Numbered from the stretch's first letter, positions 11,401-23,251 are shown. The stretch is DNA of 64,000 nt from Torymus aiolomorphi (GCA_036365515.1 CM070874.1:216536942-216600941); one strand, 5' to 3'. The notes: a model not told the origin generated them from the sequence alone. Made by a program: numbers and translations.

Positions 11401-12800
11401 ATAGTACATTACGCGAGTCATTTTTACACGGATATTGTTTGTCGCCCGAGCGAAGCGAGGGCGATAAGATACCCGTGCAAAGATTACTGGCTTTCGCACG
11501 TGTTGCGTTTACTGTTTTTTATAACTGAGCGCGTGAAACTCTACGTTAAATGCCTGTTCAGCGTGCATAAAGTATCCGGATTTCTTTCACGAGTGCGTAA
11601 AGTGAGTACTTTACGCAGTGAGTGCGTGAAGAACTCACTTTATACGCACTACTTTACGCACCGAGTGCACTTTAAGCACTAGTGAAAAAAGGGGGTACTT
11701 TACGCACGCTAAAAAGACAGGCATCTAAAATCGAGTTTTATGCACTCAGTTATAAAAAACATATTTAAATGTTTTTACACAATCATTAGCTACCAAGAAA
11801 TTTGCCGGCGTACGATTAATCAAAATTTTTTCGTACTTTCAGATACATTGCGGTGGCGACATTTACATCTCGAAAACGGAGTACGACAATGCAAAGAATA
11901 AAATCTATACTAATAATAAACTTGATAAAAAGGGATCTAAATACACTGGATTTGTACGATATATAGCAGAAGTGATTATCGGCGTTGAAACTTTAAAAAA
12001 GAGTTCAGTAACTGGTAGGAAATGTGAAAGGATCAACAGTGCAGCAAAGCCCAAAATAGACCCTACATTGATTGGAGCAGTTATAGGTAAATAGTTACTA
12101 AAACGAAATATAGTGTATTATATATGCGAGACCAGTAGATTTGCGAGGTACTACCTATTGACTTTGTTGGGAATGATGAATAGAATTTATGAAATGATAA
12201 ATAGAATTTATGAAAACAGAAATAATAGTACATTACGCGACTAGTGCGTAAAATAGATAAACTTAATTTATTTATAACTCTATTTATAAACTTATTTTTA
12301 TTTATAACTTTATTTATAAACGTATTTTTATTTATAAACTTAATTTTTTGTGTCTAATTTCAGAAATATACAGCTATTATTTATCAGTAGATATGAAGTT
12401 AGATCCTGTAGAAGTTGCCCAAGAGGTGAAACTGACAGGCGAGCATATCGCCAGCAAAATTGCTGATTTAAATCGAAGCAGCAAGAAAAAAAATAAAGAA
12501 GCAGATAAAGAGAGCCAAGTCGAAATGGAACAAGTAGAGGCAGATTTACTTGCGAGTAAGGAACAAGTAGAGGTAAATTTAATTGCGACTGATAAAGATG
12601 ATGACGCTGCTGTAGATGAGAACGATAATAAAGATGATGACGCTGATGAAGATGAGTACGATGATAAAGATGATGACGCTGATGAAGATGAGTACGATGA
12701 TAAAGATGATGATGATGAGTCCGATGATGAAGAAAAGGTATCTAGTGATGATGAAGAAACTGATGAAGATGACGATGGACAGAACGCTCCGGATAAGTGA
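8495..12800 (+). CDS. BEN-like domain protein with acidic tail (multi-exon)
   Basis: Exons fit by splice phase: 8495-8793, 8883-9276, 9958-10037, 11843-12086, 12364-12800. All introns are GT..AG. The first exons are Lys/Ser-rich (KKIQPTVTPLTKS). The 11843 exon has the pattern of a BEN domain, a DNA- and protein-binding module of chromatin factors: IHCGGDIYISKTEYDNA, YTGFVRYIAEVIIGVETL and AKPKIDPTLIGAVI. The final exon is extremely Asp/Glu-rich with repeated DEDEYDDKDDDA. Problems: the 8495 exon reads into TAG at 8642 while the next frame stays open to the 8793 donor, and an in-frame TAA sits at 9012. From the ATG at 9021 the remaining four exons make an intact 338-codon ORF, so a shortened functional product cannot be excluded. 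The BEN assignment is from pattern memory, not a search. Confidence 0.6.
9302..9884. mobile_element. Foldback MITE flanked by TTAA, within an intron
   Basis: TTAA lies on both sides (9298-9301 and 9885-9888). The ends are inverted copies (GGGGTTACTACAGTTAAA and GGGAGTACTACAGTTAAA) and the arms run about 225 bp each, with a loop near 9515-9655. The TTAA target site is typical of piggyBac-type elements, so a piggyBac-derived MITE is the best guess. It sits inside the intron 9277-9957 of the BEN-like gene, 25 bp past the splice donor. Confidence 0.75.
10085..11760. repeat. Palindrome-rich intronic repeat (GCGAAGCGAG / GTGCGTAAA motifs)
   Basis: This intron segment is unlike its AT-rich surroundings. 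It is packed with short palindromic units. GAGCGAAGCGAGG or variants occur near 10148, 10284, 10449, 10593, 11218 and 11448. AGTACATTTCGACACTAGTGCG-type units occur near 10534, 10993, 11246 and 11402, and TTTACGCAC/GTGCGTAAA clusters at 11590-11710. Clear hairpins include 10716-10740 (GTGCGAGAAATCGAACTTCTCGCAC is split by a short loop) and 10852-10911. A single further unit lies at about 12,229-12,250. No ORF or terminal repeat explains it. Confidence 0.6.
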
Positions 12801-13997
12801 TCAGCTAATGGTTCTTAATTATGCGTTTAAAGTTACATACCATTGATTATTAATTTGTATAACAATACAAATTTGCTAACAAGCAGTTAATGCAAAATAA
12901 TTAGGTACCGCGTGTAAAGTTACTACAATTGATTATTAGTTTGAATTTTTATTAATTAATTTTAAAACATGTATTTATACTTAAACATGTATAAAATAAT
13001 TTTATGTTTAACTTGATTAATCTTAAATGACTATTGCTTTTTTAAAAAGTGATTTTATTGTTTACACCAGCGTATTATTAATTACCCTTACTTTGAAGCA
13101 CAATGAAAGTCACATGATTCGCATATTCTACTCCACACGTAAACCAATACAGTCAATTCCGCCACCTCCCGCACCGCTTCTTGCCAGCGCCCAAACCCCC
13201 AATATCAACTTTACAGCTCCTCAACTGAGTGACAGAGTACCACGAAAATGATGCACTCACTCGAAATCACATACACATTTGCATGTGTAAGGATTCTTAC
13301 TATATGACATAACCACTATTTTGTAAGTAATACATATTAAACTATTTTCAGTCTTTCAATGACATATCGGGTTGTGATTTCGCCGAAACTTGCGCATTCC
13401 GTGTTCCAATTTCCGGGGGCTTTATATATTTGAAAAAAAAAATCTTCCATAATTTTTTTCTAGTGCATAACATTACTAAATACAATCGGCAACAGTCATA
13501 AACGAGTACGCTTGCTTTTTAATTTGCGTCATGAAACCGCACTATACATAAAAATAAGGTTGATTAAAAGTATTCCGGTATGTAAATCATAAAATATTGA
13601 GTTAACAACACATTTCTTATAGTTTTACAATTAAAGAATGCTATTAATAATTATAACGAGAGGCTTACTTTTTGTCTGTCGATTTTCGACAAAATGTTGA
13701 ATGCTACACTATCAATGTTAAGTGCGCTAGTTCACTATAGGGCGCTACCTATCCGTGGATTTTCTAACTATTATACGTTATTGCCATTCAAATTTACGTG
13801 AAGAGCGCGCAGGAAATTCGAAATTTTTGCAAATTCGCGCTGTTTCGTTCCGAAATTTAAAAAAAAGTACAACAGGTCAGTTCCTTAACATTACATAATT
13901 GCTATTTAATGATGTATATCAAAAAGTTATACATATTTTTTTCACGTTAATGGTAAATACTTTGAAAACCATACGCAGGAAAATTTTTCATAATACT
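12801..13997. other. AT-rich spacer, no gene seen
   Basis: Presumed 3' flank of the BEN-like gene followed by anonymous sequence. Short ORFs here show no recognisable domain. Confidence 0.4.
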
Positions 13998-14000
13998 TAC

Positions 14001-14684
14001 AAGGAGAGGGTTTCAGCTGCGGGAACGGATTTTAGCGGGAATTGTAGAGTCGATTTCTGGTACCTAAAAATGAAATCCAGTGCTCACATTTCCGTCAAAT
14101 GGGCCCTTTTTCTTGAGGTATGGGCAATTTAATCTCAAATATCGTCTATTTCGTTAAAAAATGATGTCTCTTCTATTGACTGTCACATTGCAAATATTGA
14201 AGATACGAAAACGAGGAAGAACAATTATAAAAGTAGACAGTAACAGCTAAAATTTAAGCCCTGATTTATTACAAAATATTAATTTTTCAGGAAGTTACAA
14301 GCAATCAAAGATAGGGTACGAAAATGGTTCGGTTGAAATGAAGACAAATTTTTAACCATTTTCGGACCCTATCTTTGATTGCTTACAGCTTCCTGAAAAA
14401 TCAACATTTTTTAATAAACCAGCACTTAAATTTTAGCTTATATTGTCTAATTTTATAATTTTTCTTCCTCGTTATCGTATCTTAAATACTTGCTATGTGA
14501 CAGTCAATAGAAGAGACATCATTTCTTGATGAAATAGACGATAATTGAGATTAAATTGCCCATATCTCAAGAAAAAGGGCCCATTTGACGGAAATGTGAG
14601 CACTAGGCTCCATTTTTAGGTACCAGAAATCGACTCTCCAATGCCCGCTAAAATCCGTTTCCCGCAGCTGAAACCCTCTCCTTG
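14001..14684. mobile_element. 684-bp foldback MITE with TTA target duplication
   Basis: The ends are inverted copies starting CAAGGAGAGGGTTTCAGCTG. The arms are about 330 bp each and meet near 14,340. TTA flanks both sides (13998-14000 and 14685-14687). A three-base TTA/TAA target is typical of PIF/Harbinger elements, so this is a candidate Harbinger-type MITE. The arms keep about 90% identity, suggesting recent origin. Confidence 0.8.
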
Positions 14685-14853
14685 TTAGTTAAACTGAACG
14701 AGCTAATAATTGCTAAAATGTCAGTTCCGTAAACCGTCTGTAACGTCAGTTCCATAAACCGTCTGTAACAGTTAGTTCCGTAACTCGAAAAAGTTGATTC
14801 ATGTATAGTTATACATTATAACTTTCGCTGTATGAGGTACATTTGTATGCTTA

Positions 14854-14963
14854 ATTTTAATGCTTAAATCGCTTTATTGTAGTGCGAGCATTTTTTTCAT
14901 ACTATTATAAAATAGTATGAAAAAAATGCTCGCACTACAATAAAGCGATTTAAGCATTAAAAT
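14854..14963. repeat. Near-perfect 110-bp palindrome
   Basis: Two arms of about 53 bp are reverse complements with a 4-base spacer (ATAA at 14907-14910). The central arm sequence is GTGCGAGCATTTTTTTCATA. No target duplication was identified. It may be a minimal MITE or a DNA-level inverted duplication. Confidence 0.8.
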
Positions 14964-15079
14964 TTGTTAAGCCTATTTTGGGCAAGTTACAGTGGAATCA
15001 CTCATATGGAGATTTTAAGCATAATATGACATAAAAAATTATACTATAGGTTTTGAAAGCACGTATTTTGTATAGGAAA

Positions 15080-15960
15080 GTACTAAGGAAAAATCGATAA
15101 CGAGGCATCCATAAAATCTAGTTACCCCATAATAAAATCCTCATCAATTCATAACAATAATATCAATTTTTTAATGCTTCATACTAATTAAATTTATTAT
15201 ATATAGTTATTAAAAATGAATAAAAGGACTAATGAAAAGTCGATATCCAGTCATACGTAAAATCTAGTTCCATCTAATGAATAACTTATGAGTACACGTT
15301 AATGAAAATCTTCAATATGTATGCTAGGGAAAACTATTGATTCCAAGTGAAATGAATCGTAGAACCCTTATGAATTCGTATTATAATATCGAATTTTTAC
15401 TGCTTTATACTTATTACAACTGATGAAATATAACTCAGAGTCATTGAAAATGAAGCAAAGTGCTAATGAAAAGTCGATAGCGAGATATCCGTAAAATCTA
15501 GTTTTCTCTGATGGATAACTTACGAGTATATGCGAATAAAAATCTTTAAAATATGTGCTAGGAAACACTATTGATTTCGAGTGGAATGTCATAAAACACT
15601 TATCAATTCGTATTAATAATATCAATTTTTGACTGCGTCATACTCATAAGAACGGCAGAAATATAAGGTAGAATTATTGAAAACGAAGAAAAGTACTAAT
15701 AAAAAGTCGATATCGAGATATACGTAAAATCTAACTCCATCTAATGAAAAACTTAGTAGTACATGCTAATAAAAATTTTTAACATGTCTGCTAGAAAAAA
15801 CTATTTACTCCGAGTGAAATGAATCATAAAATCATTATAAATTCGTATTATAATATCGAAATTTTATCGTTGTATACTTATAAGAACAGGTGAAGTATAA
15901 CGCAGAGTTATTTGAAAGTAAAGAAAAATACTAATGAAAATCTCTTATGAATTCTTATAA
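15080..15960 (+). repeat. ~234-bp tandem repeat, about four diverged units
   Basis: The landmark AAAAGTCGATA..GAGATA followed by CGTAAAATCTAGTT lies at 15095, 15241, 15475 and 15708. Steps are 146, 234 and 233 bp, so the first unit is shortened. Each unit also has a CTATTGATTCCGAGTG-like landmark and a TCGTATTATAATATC landmark. No coding potential. Confidence 0.7.
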
Positions 15961-16279
15961 AAATGTGAAGTATTCAAAAACCATAGAATAATTATATAAT
16001 TAGTTTATTCTAATGAATACGGATAAAAATGATTAATTACATTATGATTTAATAAAAGTATTGGTATTTCTTTATACTCTACGATATAACCTTTTTCCTT
16101 TAAGAAAAAAATATTAATTTTTATTTTTTCATTCACAGGTGCAAATAAATACTTATAATTAATTCATTACAAATTAGAAATATAAACCAATGAATACATC
16201 AATTTGTCTAGATTTCATAAGTTTTCCCTGGTGCAAAAACTTATGATTTCTAATATATATATTCTTTTATTGTTTTTTA
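15961..16279. other. AT-rich spacer before the BEL element
   Basis: No gene seen. Sequence is AT-rich and ends where the composition changes sharply into the GC-rich LTR-like region. Confidence 0.4.
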
Positions 16280-16639
16280 TTGGTTACTGTTTTGCGTTGA
16301 ACGATGGGATCGTGGACTGGAGAGGTTCACAAATGAATAAGTTTTCGTGTAGAGAAAATGGCTTTATTGAAAGCGCTGTTGTGCCTTTTGGCGTACAAGT
16401 GTTGCTGTTCTCTCTCGGCCGTCGCGTGCTGAACTGAGCTGACTGCGCGGCCAGGCGCCGCCGGCCGGCGTCTTGGGAGTTGGAGGGGCGCAGAGACGGC
16501 CGCGTGCGAGCGCTGATTGGCTGCGCACTTGCGCAGGCCGAATATGGCCTTATAAGGCTCGATGACGTCAGCGTCTCGAGCGTTCGAGGCGATGGATCGT
16601 GAACATTCCGCCCACATTCGCCAGACTCGCGAACGAACC
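16280..16639 (-). repeat. Likely 3' LTR of the BEL element
   Basis: Directly after the pol stop on the minus strand comes a GC-rich region with a CCAAT-type box, a TATA-like CTTATAAGGCC (near 16,545-16,556) and a polyadenylation signal (AATAAAGCC, near 16,350-16,360). This promoter plus poly(A) arrangement is what an LTR shows. The outer boundary is estimated and no second LTR was found for comparison. Confidence 0.5.
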
Positions 16640-19080
16640 TCACTCAGCAGGGTGAAGACGTATGACCTTGGCGATGGGTCGACGAAGAGTTGTGGTGGCC
16701 GTGCACAAATCGACCACGCGCGTGATTCCATCACTCCCTGGATGAATAGCTGTGATGCGTGCGAGGGGCCACTGGGCTGGAGGCGTGAGCTCGTTGCGAA
16801 CGAGCACGAGATCACCCACGGCTATTGGATGCTGTAGTTGCCTCCACTTACGTCGTGCCTGCAGCGAAGTCAGATATTCTGAAGACCACCTCGTCCAGAA
16901 ATGCTGAGTCAGCTGGCTGCTCAAAAGCCAGCGCTTTCCTGGAGTCACATTGGCATCTGCGAGGTTTTCTTCAGGCACTAAAAATGACGAACGTTGAATT
17001 AGAAAATGTGATGGGGATAAAAATGCTAGGTCAGAAGGATCGTCCGTGAGAGCAGTTAACGGCCTTGAATTAAGGCAAGCTTCAATTCTGCATATAAGAG
17101 TCACAAGCTCCGAAAATATGAGAACTTGTTCTCCAATGACTCGGCGGATGTGGTGTTTTGCCAACTTAACTGCAGCCTGCCAAATGCCACCAAAATGAGG
17201 CGCACCGGGAGGATTGAAGATCCAAGATGTTCCTTCTTGAGCTAGAGACTTTACAATTAGCGAAGAGAACGAGGAAGAGGCTACGAGCATCTGTTTTAGC
17301 TGAGCATCGGGCCCAACAAAGTTCGTACCTTGGTCAGAGAACAATTTTTTGCAATGACCTCTACGAGCGGTAAAACGATGGATAGCAGCGATGAACGCTT
17401 CACTAGAGTAGTCCTCAACTACCTCGATGTGTACGGCTCGGGTAGCCATGCAAATAAAAATCGCTGTATAACCTTTCATGGTGCCTTTACCCCTAGTCAT
17501 AGTAAGACGAAGCTGAATGGGGCCGGCGTAATCGACGCCTGAGCACTCGAATGGCGGAGAAGGGCGTACTCGAGCCTTGGGCAACTCACGCATTAATTGA
17601 GTTGGCACTCGAGCGGCATGTCGGGAGCATGCGAGGCAAATTCTGATGACTTTCTTGACTTCAGATCGTCCTTTAGTTATCCAATACTGTCGTCTTAGCG
17701 TGGTAAGTGTTAATTGAACACCACCGTGGAGAGTACGTTGATGAGCATCCTCAATTAATAGAGTGGTAAAGTGACAATCAGCAGGTAAAATAAATGGATG
17801 CTTAGCATCTTCTTCGAGAAGAGAGTGAGAAAGTCGACCGCCCACCCTGAGCAACTGATTTTGTATCATGGGGTTTAAAGGTAAAAGAGAGCTTTTGGTC
17901 GAAAGTTTACCTTTTCTTTGTAACTGTTGGAGTTCAAGTTTAAAATAAGCCGTTTGAACTAGATATATCAGACAAAGTCTGGTGTTCTCAATCTCACTAG
18001 CACTTATTCCCTTAGAATCCGGAGTGTGATGGCATAGTAGGGATTGAAGAACCGTACGATAACTAACAACCGAACTTGAAGTCGCTTCGCGTTCACTTTT
18101 CGAGCAGATTCTGAAGATGAATCTAAAGCAGTACGATGCCATACGATATAACTTATTTAATGACGAATATTTGTTAATAAGACTCCAAATTTTTGGAGTA
18201 TTCTCGACAGAATTTGGAGTGCCCTTGCTAGCGACTAGAGAGTGGCTAGATCGAAGATTCAGACTATTTACTGTAAAATTGAGCTGATCATGAGCCTTTG
18301 ACCATGACTCATGATTATCGGAGAGCCAGGTGGGACCTTTCCACCATAAGCTATAAGAAACTAGTTTTGAGGGCTCAATACCTCGTGAAATAACATCCGC
18401 GGGGTTATCACCTGATCATACGTGATGCCAGAACGCATCAGGTAGCAGGGTATGAATCTCGGAGCACCGGTTAGCGACAAAAACGCCCCATTTAGAGGGG
18501 TGGTCTTTTAACCAGAAGAGCACATCAGCAGAATCAAACCCATGATGAACACTCTCAACCTTTATTGGGAAAGATTCGAGGAATGTGTGAACCAGTCGAG
18601 CAAGTAGCAACGCAGCGCAATGTTCTAAGCGAGGTATGCTTAGCGTCTTAAGTGGAGCTGCTCGCGTTTTAGCCACTTGAAGCGTGACAAGCGCTTCTTG
18701 AGTTTGGATCAAGCGCAGGTAGACTACTGCACCATACGCAAATTTAGAGGCGTCTGCGAATCCGTGAATCTCTAGTAATTCACATTGGGGAGTGTATCCG
18801 CTCCAGCGAGGGATTTTAATCAGACTAAGTGAATGAAGATCTTGCAACCAAGTCTGCCACCGATTTGAGATATCAAGAGGCAGCTCTTCGTCCCAACTAA
18901 CCTTCAAAATCCATAAAGATTGCATAATAATCTTAGCGGTTATTACGATAGGAGTCAACCACCCCATGGGGTCGAAGATGCGAGCAATTCTAGAGAGAAC
19001 CGAACGTTTGGTATATGCCGAATCAACGGGAGCATTTTCGATATGAAACCTAAAGTAATCTGTGTTAGGTTGCCAATCTA
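16640..19080 (-). pseudogene. BEL pol, 3' part: RNase H and integrase
   Basis: The piece at 18416-18967 holds the Pao/RNase H region: FADASKFAYGAVVYLR, IPRLEHCAALLLARLVHTF and FDSADVLFWLKDHPSKW, with the acidic residues still present. After a TGA comes the integrase ORF at 16640-18142 (500 aa). It has an H2C2 zinc-binding region (GVQLTLTTLRRQYWITKG...CLACSRH), a core with CSGVDYAGPI and FSDQGTNFVGP, and a C-terminal DUF5641-like block (DLVLVRNELTPPAQWPLARI) up to the stop at 16640. The third catalytic position, normally Glu in the D,D-E integrase family, reads Gln in FGGIWQAAVKLAKHH. With the stop codon this makes the copy inactive. Confidence 0.85.
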
Positions 19081-19082
19081 TA

Positions 19083-20375
19083 CGAGGGTCATTTGATAAG
19101 TACCTAGCCTACAAATGAAAACACCAAAATTTTACAAAAAATAAAATTTATTTTTCAATGTAGTCTCCTTTTAGTTTAATACACTTGGTCCAGCGGTGTT
19201 CCAATTTTTTTAACCCCGTTGAAAAAAATGTTTTCTCTTGGTTTGCAAAATAGGCCTCCGTGGCGGCGATTATTTCGTTATTGGAGTGAAAGCTCTTCCC
19301 GGCGAGCGAATTTTTTAGGTTCGGAAACAAAAAAAAGTCGCACGGAGCCAAATCTGGAGAATACGGTGGATGAGGCAGCAGTTCGTAGCGTAATCGACCA
19401 ATTTAGCCGTGGCGAGTGCAGAAGTGTGAGCCGGTGCATTATCGTGGTGGAAAAGCACTTCCTTTTAAGACAAATGGGGCCGTTTTTCTTCTAACACGGC
19501 GTCAAATCGGCTCAATAGTTCGGCATAGTACTGTCCTGTGACCGTTTTGCCCTTCTCCAGATAGTCAATAAAAATCACACCTTGAGAATCCCAGAAAACA
19601 GTGGCCATCACCTTTCCGGCCGACGGGACCGTCTTCGCCTTCTTCGGAGCAGGTTCACCGGGTAAGGTCCACTGTTTTGACTGCTCCTTGGTCTCTGGAG
19701 TGTAGTAGTGAATCCATGTTTCGTCGACGGTCACGTAACGACGCAAAAACTCTTTTGGATTGTGATTAAACATCTCCAAACACTGCTCTGAACTGGTCAC
19801 ACGGATGCGCTTGTTGTCTGCAGTCAGCAAACGCGGCACCCATCTTGCTGACAGCTTCCTCATGCCTAAAATCTCATGTAGGATATGCCACACGCGTTCT
19901 TCTGAGATGCCTACTATCGCAGCTATCTCGTGCACCTTTAATCGGCGGTCTGATAAAACGATATCGTGTATTTTTGTCACGTTCTCCTCCGTAGTGGCTG
20001 TTTTCGGAGCACCTGGGCGTGGATCATCAAAAACCGACGTACGACCACGTTGAAACTCGTTATACCAAAATTTAACGGTCGCCATCGAAGGAGAAGCATC
20101 CCCATACACTGCATCCAAACGTTCTTTAATTTCACTGCGCGATTTCCCTTCCAAAAACAAGAATCGAATCACCGACCGATATTGTTCTTTCTCCATTTTT
20201 TCAAAAATCAACGGACACATTTGCTTTCACACGCTCTCAAAAATAAACTACAACTCCGATCCGGCTGAAATTTCGTCTGTAACCGTTTACAGGAAGATAC
20301 TGCACTGTAGTGTATTTCTGGTGCGGTAGTGGCACCATCTGGCGGTGAGGCTAGGTACTTGTCAAATGACCCTCG
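19083..20375 (-). mobile_element. Complete mariner, 1293 bp, TA target duplication
   Basis: The terminal inverted repeats are CGAGGGTCATTTGATAAGTA on the left and the complement of TACTTGTCAAATGACCCTCG on the right, 28 bp with one difference. TA flanks both ends (19081-19082 and 20376-20377). Length and TIRs are those of mariner. It inserted into BEL pol, so it is younger than the BEL copy. Confidence 0.92.
19148..20220 (-). pseudogene. mariner transposase, frameshifted
   Basis: The N-terminal 240 codons (19465-20220) are open: a helix-turn-helix DNA-binding half (KSRSEIKERLDAVYGDAS; GISEERVWHILHEILGM), a linker (WVPRLLT) and the first catalytic Asp in VTVDETWIHYY. After an in-frame TAA near 19,460 the sequence keeps the second Asp (HHDNAPAHTS). 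A frameshift near 19,375 then leads to the third Asp region and a clean C-terminus (DFFLFPNLKNSLAGKSF, 19148-19351). D,D34D spacing is therefore recognisable but the protein cannot be made whole. The start may be the internal Met of MEKEQYRSV, typical for mariner. Confidence 0.9.
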
Positions 20376-20377
20376 TA

Positions 20378-22065
20378 CCTAAAATTGGTACAGAGGTTTC
20401 AGAAGCAAATAAAGCAATGGAATCTGCAGCTAACATATTCGAGGGTAGGGAAGAGAGTACTTCAGTATTGTTTGAAGTCCACTTACGAAGGTTGAGATGA
20501 CCTTGTTTAAAGAGAAGGATTAATTTATCTTGTTTTTTCAATGCTTCATCAAGTGAATGTGCACCACTAAACACATTATCCGAATACATTTCTGAGCGAA
20601 CAGCTTCAGCTGCGATCGGATAAGTTTTGCCATAATCTTCGGCTAGTCTCAAGAGTGTGCGTATGGCTAGAAACGGCGAACAGGCCAATCCATATGTCAC
20701 TGTGGTTAGTCGATAAACTTTAATGGGTTCACTCTTGTTAAAACGCCATAAAATCGACTGAAAAGGTTGATCACATTGTTCGACACCAATTTGTCTGAAC
20801 ATTTTCTCCACGTCAGCTGAAAGTGCGATCTTATACCTACGCCAGACACAAATCAAAGCGACGGGATTCTGAAGAAGATTGGGTCCAACGTGTAGAAGAT
20901 CGTTGACCGAGACGCCTGTTTTTGATTTACTCGAGCCATTAAACACAGTACGTAATTTGGTAGTTGTACTTGTTTCCTTCCACACACCACGATGTGGTAA
21001 GAAGGCTTGAGATTTGCTCGTAAATGAATCAAAATTCGAAGAGAGAGACATGTGACCTAAATCAATGTATTCATTTATGAATTCAGTATAAGCTAATTTC
21101 AGTTTTTCGTCTTTAGCGAACTTTGCTTCGAGACGATTGAGTGCGCATAATGCGGCAGTGTGAGAGCTCTTGAGATGAGCATAACTCATCTGGTCTCGAC
21201 TTTTCCAGGGTAGACTTATTATATATTGCCCTGTTTCATCTTGACGAGTTGTTTTTCGATAAAAATCCTCGCATGCTTGTTCGTCAGACGAGTAAGATAT
21301 TTTGTCATTGACTATCTCCTCTGTCCTCCAAAAATCTTGTACGAGCTCCAAAAGTTTGGCTTCATGCTCGCAGCTGTCTGAACAATGAAGAGATATTGAT
21401 TCTAACCCTATTTCTGAAGTTGAACTAACTGCTATCGGCTGAAGACTTTGGCCCTTAACAATTTGATTTTCAATGATTTGCGCATAGGCGCTTGCACCGA
21501 GAATAATATCGATGCGTGATGGTTCAAAATACATGGTGTCTGCTAGCTGCAGCCCTCTTAAGTATTCGAAGTTAGTAATACCACCTACGACGGGAGGCCT
21601 ATACGAAGAGAGTTTTGGCAAAACAATGCCATCAACTTCCAAAGAGAAAGTTGAATTGAAATGCGGTTGTATAATAAGACGAGCAACTTTAGAAGAAACA
21701 GCAGCTGTCTTTTCACCTATACCTTGGATGTGCGTATGACTGGTTCTACAGTTTAGAGAAAGCATATTACACATAGCTTGTGTAACAAGCGAGATTTGAG
21801 ATCCGGGGTCAATAAGTGCACGAACTAGAATTTTGGTTCCGTTAGGACCAAGAGCGTTAACCCTAACGGTAGCTAAAAGTACTCCTGTACATTTAGTACT
21901 TTCTCCACTATTGAGGGAGACTGCTTGGAGAGCAGATTGATTGTCTTTAGAAATGACGAAATTGCCACAGTTTGGGCTAGAGGTGCTGATCGCTGAGTCA
22001 ATCTGATCAGTCTGCAACGGACTGACTGCATGATTGTTTTCAGAGTGCACCAAAGTGTGATGCTT
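20378..22065 (-). pseudogene. BEL pol, 5' part: protease and reverse transcriptase
   Basis: A 563-codon frame ends inside the mariner. It begins with the aspartic protease (ALIDPGSQISLVTQAM; the active-site triad reads DPG where DSG or DTG is usual) and its second block (VDGIVLPKLSSYRPP). The Pao-type RT follows: QAFLPHRGVWKETSTTTKLR, LSADVEKMFRQIGVEQCDQ and TYGLACSPFLAIRTL. The polymerase metal-binding box reads YSDN, so the second catalytic Asp appears replaced by Asn. The frame is continuous in sense with the piece on the far side of the mariner. Confidence 0.85.
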
Positions 22066-23251
22066 GGGGGTTTACAGAGAAAGCATCGGTAAGTGGAAGT
22101 ACAATTTTTAACGTTGTGCTTACCTAAACAATTGTAACAAAGATTAGCGTATTTGATCAATTCCTTTCGCTCAGGAATCGCTTTATTGAGAAATCGTTCA
22201 CATCTATTTGTAAAATGAGATTGATTGCAAAATGAACATTTCCTTTTTGAAGAAGTAGAAGGTGAGGTTTGATGCGAATAAACCGACTGAGCATTGTCAT
22301 GCTCTGATTTACGAGGTTTTGAATTTGTTGATTGGGCTTTTGAATTATTTGTTGAAGAAGTTCTAGTACCAGCTTCTATGGCCTCTAGGGTGAGGGTTTG
22401 ACTTCGAAGAAAGGCTTGAAGTTGTTCCAATGTGGGTGGATCAACACTATCACCAAGATGTCTTTCCCATTCTTTACGAGTATTCAAATCAAGCTACTTA
22501 AGCGAGAAATGTACCATCAGATCACTACCTAAAGAATCCGCTCTATTAAGGGATATTAGACTAGCTACAGGGTTGTAAAGTTCCCTGTAAATACGTTTAA
22601 TTTCCGAAGAAGAGTCTGTCTTCATGGGTTTGACTGAGAAGATTTCTGAAATGTGAGAACCAACAATACGACGTTGATTTTCGTAATATTCGATTAAAGC
22701 TGTCCAGGCTCGTTCATAATTATCACCCGAAATGGGAAGAGATTTAATTTTCTCAAGTGCCTCTCCTGCGAGGTGAGTGCGAAGATAATGCAATTTCAAA
22801 ACGGGCGTTAAGTCTTCGCGACGATGTATGACTGAGCGAAAGACATCTCTAAAATTCTCCCAATCAGAGAATTTACCTGAAAATTTTGGTAAATCTATCT
22901 TTGGTAACCTGTAATTACTGGGGCAGCATTCGACTTAGAAGAACTTTGAGCAGCATCTCTAGTTTTAATAGATTCTAAGAAGTCAAGAAAATCTCCTCTG
23001 CGGTCGTAGAAACTATCCTCAACCAGATCACAGAGATTAGTTGTAAAATAGGCATGTTTTTTATCAAGACCTTCAATGAGCATGAGTTTCTCGTGATTCT
23101 CACGAAAAGTCGTATAATTTGCTTCAAGTCCGGCTAAACGCGATTCTGCGTAACCTTTCGTCATGTTATCTTTACCCTTAGATTTGAAATTTTTAAAAGA
23201 ATTTGCAATTTTAACTTGAAGCTCCATCTGCTTAGCATGAAAGGCCTCCAT
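22066..23251 (-). pseudogene. BEL gag (DUF1759-like) with zinc knuckles
   Basis: Begins MEAFHAKQMELQVK at 23251. A helical N-terminal part, then the DUF1759-like block (KLHYLRTHLAGEALEKIKSL) and two Cys/His zinc-binding stretches (CSFCNQSHFTNRC, CYNCLGKHNVKNC). The frame changes near 22,900, an in-frame TAG lies at 22494-22496, and a further frame change near 22,065 leads into the protease. It would form the nucleocapsid precursor of the retrotransposon particle. Confidence 0.8.

Noticed and set aside
10085..11760. CRISPR-like regular repeats
   Set aside because: Units are irregularly spaced, in both orientations and without spacers of constant length; the context is eukaryotic with spliced genes.
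10085..11760. Bacterial contamination, because of REP-like palindromes
   Set aside because: The region is bounded by matching splice sites of the same gene and similar units occur at several other places in the window.
12616..12846. 76-codon ORF overlapping the acidic exon
   Set aside because: Second-frame reading of the GATGA repeat that encodes Asp/Glu in the real exon.
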